Below, one piece after another: positions 51,831 through 60,292 of a DNA stretch of 64,000 nt. The stretch's first letter is position 1; each line of letters begins with the position of its first letter. The translations under genes were made by a program, and so were the position numbers. This DNA is from Sphingomonas taxi (GTDB taxonomy: Bacteria; Pseudomonadota; Alphaproteobacteria; Sphingomonadales; Sphingomonadaceae), in assembly GCF_000764535.1 (NCBI RefSeq), contig NZ_CP009571.1, positions 3,410,001-3,474,000 of the forward strand, in the 5' to 3' direction. The notes beneath the pieces are model-generated. The model searched no databases, was not told the DNA's origin, and saw only the letters and a list, made by a program, of their open reading frames with translations.

Positions 51831-51923
51831 CTCTGTACCACTCGACCGTGCCTACAGAGACTCGCCCTTGCGTCGAGCCGGCTACGACGCCTAGCCTTCA
51901 TCAGATCGATAGGGGCATGTCTG

Positions 51924-52508
51924 GTGGATCAAGAGGTGGTTTGGTGGCGTCGGTGGAACTGGTGGAAAGTCGCCTTCTTCGTCATGCTGCTCCTGTTCGA
52001 GGGGGCGCGCGAGATTGCGGTCATCCAGGCTAACTCACCAGCGTATCCTGCTACCCTCGCGACGGTAGTCAGCACGGGCGATCTGACTGTTGCCCAGGGG
52101 CGCTGGAACCGGATCGACGGCGGTAGCGCGCTTGTTCCAGGAGCCGTGCGGATCGAGTGCCGTCGTGACGAGGGGCGCTGTTACGAGGTCAGCTACAGCA
52201 TCAACGACCAGTACGTGAACTCACCCGACCTCTCGATCTACCCCGCTACGTGGAGCGTCGATCAGGTCAGCTACGAGAACGACGATCCGGCCTGTGCACG
52301 TTACTCCGTCCGGGTCGACCAGAAGCTGAAGAAGGTGTTCGCCATCCGAGAGCGGAAAGACAAGCCCAGCATGGCGGGGTTTGACTGCACTAAGCTGGAG
52401 CGGCGGGTCGAGATGACGCTTACCGACGGCTCGGAGCCATTCGCGGACCCAGCAAAGGGGCACTCCCTGCCCGTTCTGTCGCTGCTCAAGGTGGTGTTTG
52501 GAAAATGA
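51924..52508 (+). CDS. hypothetical membrane-anchored protein, element cargo
   Basis: Encodes 194 aa from a GTG with AGGGG 8 nt upstream. A Trp-rich start (VVWWRRWNWWK) runs into a single membrane helix (VAFFVMLLLFEGA); the rest is a periplasmic or outside domain with four or five Cys (IECRRDEGRCYEVSY, DDPACARY, GFDCTKLE). Not recognised. It overlaps the next gene by 4 nt, so the two are a unit. Confidence 0.68.
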   Translation: MDQEVVWWRRWNWWKVAFFVMLLLFEGAREIAVIQANSPAYPATLATVVSTGDLTVAQGRWNRIDGGSALVPGAVRIECRRDEGRCYEVSYSINDQYVNSPDLSIYPATWSVDQVSYENDDPACARYSVRVDQKLKKVFAIRERKDKPSMAGFDCTKLERRVEMTLTDGSEPFADPAKGHSLPVLSLLKVVFGK

Positions 52509-53062
52509 GAGTTACCGTTCTGCGCGCCTCCATCGGGGCTTTCCTCATTCTGGGCGGGTCCGCGTCGGCGCTGCACGCCCAGCGCTCGATGTACGAAATT
52601 ACCGAGGCGCATGATGCCGAGGTCCGTGCCCGCAATGCTGAGACGGACTTCTTCTTCGTCAGCACTGTAAACGACGGCTTGAAACAGGTCCGCTTCTACG
52701 TTGATCGAAACACGATCAAGGATGCTACGCCCAGTCGTCTCGCTCGGGCTTGGGTCGATGTCTACGAGGTGGTGGACGGTAAGCGGCCGATCCGTTTGCA
52801 GCACTCGAAGTTCTTAGAAGAGGTTCGGTGTGGCGACGAGCCTCAGATGCGCATCAAAACGCTCGTGACCTATGCAACGGATGGCCTACCAACAACGCAG
52901 ACAGAGAACGAAGCTCTGTCCGACGTGATACCCGGCACCAGCCAGGAAACGGTTCACCGTTTCATCTGTGCTTCCGAGCCCGCCAATGCCTACTATCCGG
53001 TGTTCAATGGCAATACGCCGGAGAAAGATGCCATGGCGTATTACGTGCGGCAGCCCAGGTAG
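52505..53062 (+). CDS. secreted protein resembling surface-adhesin E domain
   Basis: Encodes 185 aa with a signal peptide (ending ALHAQ). The middle (VRFYVDRNTIKDATPSRLARAWVDVYEV ... FLEEVRCGDEPQMRIKTLVTY, in two pieces) has the YIDxxSI...aWv...C...R layout of small exported adhesin-E-like domains; this is a loose match. It overlaps the membrane-anchored gene by 4 nt and is last in the + strand cargo set. Confidence 0.66.
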   Translation: MRVTVLRASIGAFLILGGSASALHAQRSMYEITEAHDAEVRARNAETDFFFVSTVNDGLKQVRFYVDRNTIKDATPSRLARAWVDVYEVVDGKRPIRLQHSKFLEEVRCGDEPQMRIKTLVTYATDGLPTTQTENEALSDVIPGTSQETVHRFICASEPANAYYPVFNGNTPEKDAMAYYVRQPR

Positions 53063-53090
53063 AGCTGCTGGTAGCGGATGGCCAAGCCGC

Positions 53091-53753
53091 TCAGAGCGGC
53101 TCCGGCTGCCTCGGCTGATGGCCCTCCTGCTGCTTCTCGGCGTACCGGGCCCGCCGAGCCTCGATCGAGTAGCGCCCATGCTTCTGCCCGTTCTTATTGC
53201 CACGTGGTGGACGCGATCGGCCGCCGTGGAAACGGCAGCGGCCGTTCGGGCCGGCATAGTTGCGGCAGGGGCGGCCTGCCTGCCTCGCCCAGGCCCCGCA
53301 CTGCTGACGGAGCGGGATCAGGCCCATCGCTGCGCACAGACCCGCGGGGAGCCCCCTGGACGTAGCGAGGCGGAGAAGCACCCGCCGCATCTTGCGGTCT
53401 TCGCCGTGCCTCCAGCAAAACTTGCGGTAGCTGGTGGACCCACGCTCATCCAGCGCCCGTAGCCAGCGCGCCCAGCCGGCCACGTCGTTCGGGTCGTCGG
53501 GCTGGCAGTCGATCGCATACCGGTCGAAGGGTGCGCGCGGCGGTGCCCAGCCGGGGGGCGGCGGAACACGAGGGAAGGTCGCGACCTCCGCCGGCGCGGA
53601 CTGCAAGCGGACAGCACGAACGAAGTCGGATGCATCAAGTGCCGGAGCCGGACCTTCCATGGATTGGAGCGCGAACTCCTCGTCACTCCAACCATCTTCG
53701 GCCATGTCGTTGTTTTCTGCGACATGGCCTTCTACGTCGTGAAGCGCGCTCAC
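53091..53753 (-). CDS. Cys/His HGG-motif protein of the element
   Basis: Encodes 220 aa from a GTG overlapping the primase stop (GTGA). The N-terminal half is acidic and Pro-rich. The C-terminal part has CGAWARQAGRPC, then NGRCRFHGGRS, a Cys3-His cluster with the HGG motif found in many phage and element proteins of alphaproteobacteria, then a basic tail. Probably a zinc-binding DNA- or RNA-linked protein; function unknown. Confidence 0.65.
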   Translation of the reverse strand: MSALHDVEGHVAENNDMAEDGWSDEEFALQSMEGPAPALDASDFVRAVRLQSAPAEVATFPRVPPPPGWAPPRAPFDRYAIDCQPDDPNDVAGWARWLRALDERGSTSYRKFCWRHGEDRKMRRVLLRLATSRGLPAGLCAAMGLIPLRQQCGAWARQAGRPCRNYAGPNGRCRFHGGRSRPPRGNKNGQKHGRYSIEARRARYAEKQQEGHQPRQPEPL

Positions 53754-56176
53754 AGGAACTCGCTCCCGTCGCTCACCACCGGCACGGCAAAGATTTGCCC
53801 AGGGGCGGCGGCGACCGTTTCAGCTGCTTCCTTTGCTCCAGTGCTTTTGTGCCTCCTGCCGACCCCGTTCTGCTCCGCTCCACTCCAGTCAATCCCTAAA
53901 GGGATTTGACTGGAGCGGAGCACCGCCTGGGGGCCGTCGTGCTCCAGTGCTCCAGTAGTGATTTCGACTGGAGCACGCACTGGAGCAGGCACCTCCTCTG
54001 GGCTACTCGCAGATTTTGCGAGTTGGGCTGGCGACCCCGATCCGACGACGATCCACCACCGCTTACGTCTGGATGCGTCGGGGCGTTCTTCACGCGCTAG
54101 CGTGCCGTCGTCGAGCAGGTCCTTCAGCACAGCCTTGATGCGGACGCGGTGGCCCTTGTCGCTGGCATCCAACCCCAGTGCCCGGGCAACTGCTTCGCCC
54201 GCCCACTGCTCGGCCTTGTCGCTCTCGCGCCATTCGCCCTGGGCGATCATCGCCTGCACGTCAGCGGCCATGGTCGGGGCCAGCGGCTCGGCTGCCCCAG
54301 CGGCCGGCGGGTAGTAGCGCGTCGCGACACCGACGCTGTCGCCGATCCACTCGTCACCCTCACCGTTGGGCAGGTCGACGCTTTCCATCCTATACCAATC
54401 CGATCCATCGGCAGCCGGTGCCCGGTTGGCTTTGTCGTCGAACGTGCGGAAGTAGCGCCGCGCGCCGCCCGCGTCGCCGGGCTCGGCATTCATGCCCAGG
54501 CCGAAGCGGGTGAACTCGTCGTCCGTCATGCGGTTGAGCACTGTCACCGAGCGCGCGGCGTTGGTCAGCGCGCTGGCACCGCGCGCCCGGTCGACGGTAA
54601 CCTCCGCGCCGGCTGCCTTGGACGTGTGGTGCACGAGCACGATCACGCAGTCGGCCGCCGCCGCCACCTTCGCCCATTCCTTCGCCACCGCGTCGATCGC
54701 GCCATTGTCATTCTCGTTGACGGCATGGCTGCTCACAAAGGGGTCGACGATCAGGCAGTCGATCCGGCGTGCCATGATCTCATCAGTCAGGGCCTTGTAG
54801 ACCGGCTGGAGCACGGTGAAGCCCTGCCGCGTGGCAACGGCCGTGCACAGGCTCTCGTCGGTCAGGCCGCTGTTGACGAACAGCCCACTGGCATCGGCTG
54901 GCGCAACGTTGTGGTACATCGCGGCAGCAATGATCGAGCGGTTCAGTTCTTCCCGCGCATCCTCCAGGTTCCAGAGCCACACACGCTTCGGCCCGCCATG
55001 CACCTCATGGCCCAGCAGCGGCCTGCCGCTCGCCATCGCCAGTGCCATGCCGACGGTCAGCGCGGTCTTGCCGGTGGCACCGGGGGCGACGATCGCGCCC
55101 ACGTTGCCGCGCTGGAGCTGCCGACCGTACAGCCATCGCCGCGGCGGGATGCTGTGCGCCGCCGGCCATGCGAACGGGATGGCGCTGATCGCCGCCGCCG
55201 CGCGCTGTGCTTCGGCCAGCACTTCGAACCCGTCGCCATCCGCCGCGACAGCCGCTCGGGCGCGCTCGACCGCCCTGTGCGCCGCCCGCTCGGGGTTTGC
55301 CTGGGCGAGGCAGTGTGCACTGATCGGCAGCTCGGGGTCGAGCAGAACGGCGACGATCTGATCGGCAGTGAAGCCTCGACGGTGCATGTCGCACGCGGCG
55401 GCGTAGGTGTCGGCCGAACGGTCGTCGCCCGCCGGATTGGCAAGCAACTGCCGGAGTGGATCGGCCGCGCCGATGCCCAGGGCGTCGAACGAGGCCAGAC
55501 CGCCGGCCAGGGCCGCCGGAGCCGGCCTATCAGCGTGTTCGGGCGGCGGGGTGGCTCCATAGGCCGCCGTCAGCTCCGCAGGAGTCGTACGGCCGTCGCT
55601 GACGCCCAGCACGGTGGCGGCGGCGGCAACGCGGCCGGAGCTGCGCTTTTTCGCATTGGGCAGATTGATCGTTCCGGCGACACGCAGGATGCGGTCGACG
55701 TTCCAGCACGCCGGGTCGCCGCCGAACTGGGCGATGAGCGACCGATTGATGGCCTCCACCGCCGGGGCGTCGAGGCCATCCACCCGCCACAGCGCCTGCA
55801 CGCCGCCGCCGCTGTCGACGATGACGTGAGGCGGCAACTCCGCGTCGCGCAGCCTCGACACCGCCGCCGCCTTGTCGAAGTTGGCTTCACCCTTGGGGGG
55901 ATCGATGTCGACCTGGGCATAGTGGATCGCGGTCACGTCCTCCTTGCTCGCCTTCTTGTTGAGGCCCGGACGGACTGCGTTGACGGAATAGTAGACGTTG
56001 GCACCGGCGACGTTGCGCTCGGCGGCCCAGACGGCTGCGCCGGCGGCGTCATCGCCAAACCAGCGCGTCTGAGAAGGGCCACCGGCTGCCGGGAACGTGA
56101 CAAGTTGGATAGCCTCTCCGCCGACTTGGGCGAGGAACTGCTGGATCGCGGCGCGATCGGGTGTGAGGGCACTCAT
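53750..56176 (-). CDS. primase-polymerase / RepA-type helicase fusion
   Basis: Encodes 808 aa. The N-terminal part has archaeo-eukaryotic primase-type motifs: HYAQVDIDPPKG (acidic pair), VDSGGGVQALWRV, and LRVAGTINLPNAKK. The middle is a RecA-like hexameric helicase: Walker A VAPGATGKTALTV, WLWNLEDAREELNRS, Walker B IDCLIVDPFVSS, VIVLVHHTSKA, RGASALTNAARSV. A C-terminal segment with a winged-helix look and a low-complexity end follows. It would start and drive replication of the element. The ATG at 56176 has AAAGGAG 7 nt upstream. Its 3' end carries iteron-like DNA. Confidence 0.86.
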   Translation of the reverse strand: MSALTPDRAAIQQFLAQVGGEAIQLVTFPAAGGPSQTRWFGDDAAGAAVWAAERNVAGANVYYSVNAVRPGLNKKASKEDVTAIHYAQVDIDPPKGEANFDKAAAVSRLRDAELPPHVIVDSGGGVQALWRVDGLDAPAVEAINRSLIAQFGGDPACWNVDRILRVAGTINLPNAKKRSSGRVAAAATVLGVSDGRTTPAELTAAYGATPPPEHADRPAPAALAGGLASFDALGIGAADPLRQLLANPAGDDRSADTYAAACDMHRRGFTADQIVAVLLDPELPISAHCLAQANPERAAHRAVERARAAVAADGDGFEVLAEAQRAAAAISAIPFAWPAAHSIPPRRWLYGRQLQRGNVGAIVAPGATGKTALTVGMALAMASGRPLLGHEVHGGPKRVWLWNLEDAREELNRSIIAAAMYHNVAPADASGLFVNSGLTDESLCTAVATRQGFTVLQPVYKALTDEIMARRIDCLIVDPFVSSHAVNENDNGAIDAVAKEWAKVAAAADCVIVLVHHTSKAAGAEVTVDRARGASALTNAARSVTVLNRMTDDEFTRFGLGMNAEPGDAGGARRYFRTFDDKANRAPAADGSDWYRMESVDLPNGEGDEWIGDSVGVATRYYPPAAGAAEPLAPTMAADVQAMIAQGEWRESDKAEQWAGEAVARALGLDASDKGHRVRIKAVLKDLLDDGTLAREERPDASRRKRWWIVVGSGSPAQLAKSASSPEEVPAPVRAPVEITTGALEHDGPQAVLRSSQIPLGIDWSGAEQNGVGRRHKSTGAKEAAETVAAAPGQIFAVPVVSDGSEFL
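53835..53986. repeat. iteron-like cluster and hairpin (candidate replication origin)
   Basis: Seven copies of the 8-mer GCTCCAGT/ACTGGAGC or a 7/8 match within 152 bp: 53835, 53882 (ACTCCAGT), 53909, 53941, 53949, 53967 and 53979. Two pairs are tandem (53941/53949 direct; 53967/53979 inverted to them). Between lies a hairpin, CTCCAGTC-AATCCC-taaa-GGGATT-t-GACTGGAG (53883-53915). It is inside the 3' end of the primase gene, like the ori-side iterons of PICI-type satellites. Confidence 0.65.
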
Positions 56177-56523
56177 GCTGCCGCTCCTTTGCTTTTGGAT
56201 TTCGCCCGCACGACTTCGCGCACGACGGCGCGGCGCAGGCATTGGTCGATTTCGGCGGCGGTAAGGTCGGCCCAGCCGGCGCGCGCGATGCATACCGCGG
56301 CACGAGCGCGTTGGTCATTGTCGAGCTGGGCCGCGGCATCCTGACCAGCGAAGCGGATCAGGCGGGTCGCCAACCGGAGGCTCGATCCAGCGATCGGCCG
56401 GACCCGGTCCCACAGCTCGAACCCCACACGCTCGTCTGCGTCGGGATTGGCGAGCGCGGCCGTGAGGTCACGCATGATCTGCGTCCGTGCGTCGCTCGGG
56501 GCGGGCGCTAGGAGCGCGGTCAT
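56173..56523 (-). CDS. hypothetical protein of the replication operon (1)
   Basis: Encodes 116 aa, mostly helical (MRDLTAALANPDADERVGFELWDRV, LRLATRLIRFAG, ARAGWADLTAAEIDQCLRRAVVREVV), basic at the end. Not recognised. It overlaps the gene before and the primase gene after it by 4 nt each, so it is part of one unit. Confidence 0.68.
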   Translation of the reverse strand: MTALLAPAPSDARTQIMRDLTAALANPDADERVGFELWDRVRPIAGSSLRLATRLIRFAGQDAAAQLDNDQRARAAVCIARAGWADLTAAEIDQCLRRAVVREVVRAKSKSKGAAA

Positions 56524-56858
56524 GCTTGGCGTCCCTGGGCGTTCAGAAAGGCGTCGGGAGCCAAGCCTTCCGGAGCTGAAGGCATAAGCAGCAGTGCCTC
56601 TTCAAGAACGAGGGGCGGAACATCGAAGCCTAGTTCTTCAAAGCGAAGCCGCAGCCTTGCGCGCTCCCGATCGGTGACACGGCTGGCGCCCTCGGCGTTC
56701 CACCGGATGTGAGTGCCGTTGTGATGACCGTCTTCCCATAGTTCAGAGCATAGCCAAGCGCCCAAGCGGGTGAAGTCGGACAAGATAAGGACGGTTTGCG
56801 TCAGGGTGGCAGCGCACAAGCTTGCTTGCTGAACCGTCATATTTGGTGTATTAGTCAT
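56520..56858 (-). CDS. hypothetical protein of the replication operon (2)
   Basis: Encodes 112 aa: TQTVLILSDFTRLGAWLCSELWEDGHHNGTHIRWN, then VTDRERARLRLRFEELGFDVP. Not recognised; soluble. It stands between the Xis-type gene and the next small gene, with a 4-nt overlap downstream. Confidence 0.65.
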   Translation of the reverse strand: MTNTPNMTVQQASLCAATLTQTVLILSDFTRLGAWLCSELWEDGHHNGTHIRWNAEGASRVTDRERARLRLRFEELGFDVPPLVLEEALLLMPSAPEGLAPDAFLNAQGRQA

Positions 56859-56968
56859 GGTGCTTTCTTTCGGAGAAGAGCAATCTACGGCCTCGCTGGG
56901 TGCCAGCCCTGCGGGGCCGTTTTGCGTTCAGGGCAATCGCGGAGACCTTGGCGGGCGGGCATCGCAGA

Positions 56969-57154
56969 TCACGCCGCCACCGCACGACCGGCGATAGCGT
57001 GGATGCTCGATGCGCGAATGAGCCGGCGCTTGCCGAGCTTCACGCTTTCAAGATCGCCAGCGGATAGCATGGCATAGATGGTCGTCTTCCCGACGCCGCC
57101 TAGCATGGCGCGGGCGGTCTCGACTGAGACCAGGACAGGGTCGAACGCAGGCAT
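56969..57154 (-). CDS. AlpA/excisionase-type HTH protein
   Basis: Encodes 61 aa: VLVSVETARAMLGGVGKTTIYAMLSAGDLESVKLGKRRLI, an HTH_17-type fold of Xis/AlpA proteins. AAGGAAG precedes the ATG at 57154. In P4-like satellites AlpA controls excision; here it heads the replication operon. Confidence 0.8.
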   Translation of the reverse strand: MPAFDPVLVSVETARAMLGGVGKTTIYAMLSAGDLESVKLGKRRLIRASSIHAIAGRAVAA

Positions 57155-57601
57155 AGTAACTTCCTTCGCCGGGGCGGAATTGCCCCAAGACCTGAAACTT
57201 AGCTGCGCCATTGGTCCTTATGGATACCGTGGAGGAACGCAGGCGAGTTCGCCGGGCCGATGGCGGTCGTACCGCCGCCCAACGGGCTCAAGGACGCCGC
57301 TCCTCCGCCGCGCGATCGGCAAGGCTCGGACCGCCCGTCGGTGGCGGCAGGATCAGAGGAGCGGCGGCGTTGCGACATGCGCTGGTCACGCCGTGCACAG
57401 GCCCAAGCCGCTTGGCCCTGCCGCTTGCGCCGCCGCCCTGCGCTAGTTTTCCGCTCCAGCGTTGCTGCCGGGCTATCATTGGCAGGCGTGAATGCTGACG
57501 CTAGCGCACACTTGCTGGCGATACTTGGTCAAGATCGATGTGCGGCGGCCCTTCGCCTTAGGCTGGGCATTGGTGAGCACTCAGACCCGCAACCGTGCTG
57601 C
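57155..57601. other. 447-nt gap in the element without a supported gene
   Basis: Several short reading frames cross this gap but none has a good start or family look. It should hold the promoter of the Xis-primase operon. No repeat or terminator is clear to me. Confidence 0.5.
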
Positions 57602-58306
57602 CTAAAGCTCCAGCCATCCAAAAGCGCGATCTCGCACGGGCCGGCTGCTTTTCACCGAGGAGGTCGGAACGACGTAAGTATCTGTGCGACCGGCAAGGAT
57701 GGTGACTTCCTTTGACTGGGCCACCATCACCCCCGTCATCTGACCGATGGATAAGCGATAGTGGTAGCAATTACTTATGCACTGGGAGGAGAGAGCGGTA
57801 TCAATTCGATAGGTTGCCCATTCTGCCGTGGAGCCACCGGCTATAATGCCAGCGGACAGCAGCACGCCTGTAAATTGTGCGAGATTTAACGAGCTGAGGG
57901 GGTGCCGCATTCTTATTCGAATGCTCCACGTCAGCTCCTCGCTCCGGTATTTTCCAGCAATGCGAGCAATTTCCTGCACCAGCCAAAGCCCGATCAATGC
58001 TCCTAGGAACGCCAGTACGAGAAAAGCAAACGGTAGATAGCCGAACGCAATATTATCCTGAACCGAGCTGTCAATTAAACCAGGGCGAAAGCCGAAATTG
58101 TGCAGTAAGACATACTTGTAAGAGTAGCCCGAGAGGTAACAAGTCGCAGAGACCATCACGGCGGCAGGGGCCGCGAGCTTTGTAAGCGCCTCCCAAATCG
58201 GGTTGTTATCCCTTGCTCGCTCTCTCACCACCGCAAGGGCGGTAGCATTTGGCTTTCGGGGACTGACGTTGATTTTCGGCCTGATAGGTTTCGTTCGCCG
58301 TGTCAT
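57602..58306 (-). CDS. hypothetical inner-membrane protein, element cargo
   Basis: Encodes 234 aa with about three membrane helices (AAPAAVMVSATCYLSGYSY, FGYLPFAFLVLAFLGALIGLWLV, FTGVLLSAGIIAGGS) and a basic start. The C-terminal ~80 residues are soluble with three Cys, two of them close together (SQCISNCYHY). Not recognised. G+C is clearly lower than the chromosome, a sign of transfer. It could be the pore part of a defence or exclusion function. Confidence 0.65.
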   Translation of the reverse strand: MTRRTKPIRPKINVSPRKPNATALAVVRERARDNNPIWEALTKLAAPAAVMVSATCYLSGYSYKYVLLHNFGFRPGLIDSSVQDNIAFGYLPFAFLVLAFLGALIGLWLVQEIARIAGKYRSEELTWSIRIRMRHPLSSLNLAQFTGVLLSAGIIAGGSTAEWATYRIDTALSSQCISNCYHYRLSIGQMTGVMVAQSKEVTILAGRTDTYVVPTSSVKSSRPVRDRAFGWLEL

Positions 58307-58446
58307 TCAGTCGGCATGGGCGAGCTATTTCCGCAAAGCAATCAGACAGTTACGCCAATCGTGTCGATTTGGGAGGCGTCGCTGAAGTATGAGTGCAGCA
58401 CATCGATAAGGGGTGGCTCGCTTAGGCTCGGGAGGGGACGGGTCGC

Positions 58447-59055
58447 CTATCCATGGGTGAGTGGTAGTCGTGTGGCAGCGTCGCGATATGCGGCGACCGC
58501 GGCTTGCCAGAGTTTCAAACCGCATGATCCTGCCGCCGCCTGTGGCGACTTGCCGACGCGCAAAGCTGCGGCCAGCTCGCGATCGGCGGCGGCCTTCACT
58601 GCCCAGGCAAGCCCGGCGGCGGCGTGGCGGGCGGCGTGCTGGGCTTGGCCGAAGCGCAGGGCCTCCGCGGCATCGGCGAGCGCACCACGAGCGCGCAGCT
58701 CGGCCTCTCCGCCGCCGCCGCCTGCCTCACGCTCAACGACGTTTACACACCACGCCAGCAGCGCGGCGGCGCGCTTCCGCTCCAGCCCAGTGGAGGTGAT
58801 GCCGCAGCTATCCGATTGCGTATCGCGCGTCCCAACGAGCACTGGCACCAGGGGCAGTAGTAGGTCGGTGCGCCATCGGTCGGGCATGACATCGTTGAGG
58901 ACCCGGCCGAACTCGATCAGCACTGGGCAGACGCAGGCAGGCCAGTCGCCGTGCCGCTCGCCGGCGAACAGCGCCACCGCCTCCATCAGGCAAAGGCCGT
59001 CACCTGGGCCGCTATGCTGGCCAGCGGTCAGCCGGATGTTGTGCCACTCGTGCAT
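58447..59055 (-). CDS. phage-type hypothetical protein
   Basis: Encodes 202 aa. The start, MHEWHNIRLTAGQHSGPGDG, and CLMEAVALFAGERHGDWPACVCPV form a pattern common in phage proteins of unknown role (LMEAVA..AGE.H.D.P.C.CP). The rest is helical and Ala-rich. The ATG at 59055 has GAGG 7 nt upstream. It supports a phage origin for the element. Confidence 0.66.
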   Translation of the reverse strand: MHEWHNIRLTAGQHSGPGDGLCLMEAVALFAGERHGDWPACVCPVLIEFGRVLNDVMPDRWRTDLLLPLVPVLVGTRDTQSDSCGITSTGLERKRAAALLAWCVNVVEREAGGGGGEAELRARGALADAAEALRFGQAQHAARHAAAGLAWAVKAAADRELAAALRVGKSPQAAAGSCGLKLWQAAVAAYRDAATRLPLTHG

Positions 59056-59213
59056 GTGTGTGCCTCGCTTCGTTGCCGGCTGCCCGGCCGCATCGCCTAC
59101 GTGGCTCGCCACCTTGCCCGAGGGGGCAGGTTGGCCTGGGCAGTGGCCCAATCTGAATGCATGTCATATGCTTGCGGCGGGCAGGCGACAGGGTCAAGGG
59201 GCGGCCGTGAAAG

Positions 59214-60236
59214 CTACTGGGGGAGCTCGCCTACCTGATCTTCTAAGTATCGCCGCACGATCTGCCGAGAGAGAGTCGGAGCCTCAGAGCCCAAGCTGAT
59301 GATCTCGCTCTGCGAGAGGCGACGAACTCCGTGGAACAGCGCGCTACGCAGTTTATATATGCGATCCCAATCGTCGTCACGGTCCGCCATACCCAAACGG
59401 GCCAGCATCTTTTTAACGCGATCCGAAATTCCCGTGTTGAACATGCCTGCGACAGCTTTTCTTAGGACAACTTTGTCAGCCTCATTTATAGAGTTGTCGG
59501 CTTCAAGGCTGTCACGAATTTTCTTGATCCATTCCTTTTGTTCCGGACTTCGTTTCTCGTTCACGGCCAGCAACTCTACGGCCGCTAATGAAAGAGTGGC
59601 AGCTGCCACGGGGTGGTTGCTCATAGTAGAAGCGTTTAATAGCTCACAAGACAGAGAACTTGCCTCGCTCAGTCTACTAATTTGTTTAGTAGATTGATTG
59701 ATTGCGTCAACATATGGCTCTATCATGAATTTCGCTATCAGTGTTGCGCCCAAGGACACCGTTTGCGAAGTGACAAACGCCGGGTATACGTCCAGGCCGT
59801 GAACATCATCTCTTAACCAGACGCCTGTTTTCCGAAACATATCCTCCTTAATCTCATCAGACCACATGCCGGTCGGCTTATTGTCCCCGCCGACATCCAC
59901 AGGCAGGCCACGAAGTGCACAGATGACGGACAGAGAACGTTGTAGGTCGTGCCCAAACTTCGCGGCTGCCTCAAGGCTGGGGAACCTGGTCGCCGAAAAG
60001 ATTACCCATTCGTCGGACCCCAGTGTCAGCCCTTGCTGTCGTGGGCGCAGCAAGACTCGCCGGCCCTTGTATTTGAGCTTGATTACTGGGGCTTCAGTGT
60101 TGAGCTTGTTGCCGAAGCGGACGCGAAGTCGCATCTTATAGAAGGTGTTTTTGCTCGAAGCCGATGGCTCCGGCATCATCCGGTCAGCTATCCGCCGACG
60201 GGCTTCGATCAGTTTAGCGAGTTCGTTTTCTGCCAT
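59214..60236 (-). CDS. HEPN-motif protein, candidate defence gene
   Basis: Encodes 340 aa. The N-terminal ~90 residues are beta-rich, then helices follow. Near the end is YKLRSALFHGVRR: Arg297-X4-His302, the RX4-6H motif of HEPN ribonuclease-type domains in the ApeA-like form (RSxxxHG). Such proteins often stop phage growth by RNA cleavage. It is next to the integrase, a usual place for satellite defence genes, and is lower in G+C. Domain identity rests on the motif and helical context only. Confidence 0.7.
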   Translation of the reverse strand: MAENELAKLIEARRRIADRMMPEPSASSKNTFYKMRLRVRFGNKLNTEAPVIKLKYKGRRVLLRPRQQGLTLGSDEWVIFSATRFPSLEAAAKFGHDLQRSLSVICALRGLPVDVGGDNKPTGMWSDEIKEDMFRKTGVWLRDDVHGLDVYPAFVTSQTVSLGATLIAKFMIEPYVDAINQSTKQISRLSEASSLSCELLNASTMSNHPVAAATLSLAAVELLAVNEKRSPEQKEWIKKIRDSLEADNSINEADKVVLRKAVAGMFNTGISDRVKKMLARLGMADRDDDWDRIYKLRSALFHGVRRLSQSEIISLGSEAPTLSRQIVRRYLEDQVGELPQ

Positions 60237-60292
60237 ATCCCGCGCCCCTCGTCGCTGTGAGGAGCTTAGGGGTGCCGGATCGGCTCGCAATC

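Noticed and set aside
54149..56344. Plus-strand frame of 731 aa opposite the primase gene
   Set aside because: Antisense shadow; the minus strand shows Walker and primase motifs.
57260..57715. 151-aa plus-strand frame in the element gap
   Set aside because: Arg/Ala-rich translation of GC-rich DNA, overlaps a real minus-strand gene end, no ribosome site.
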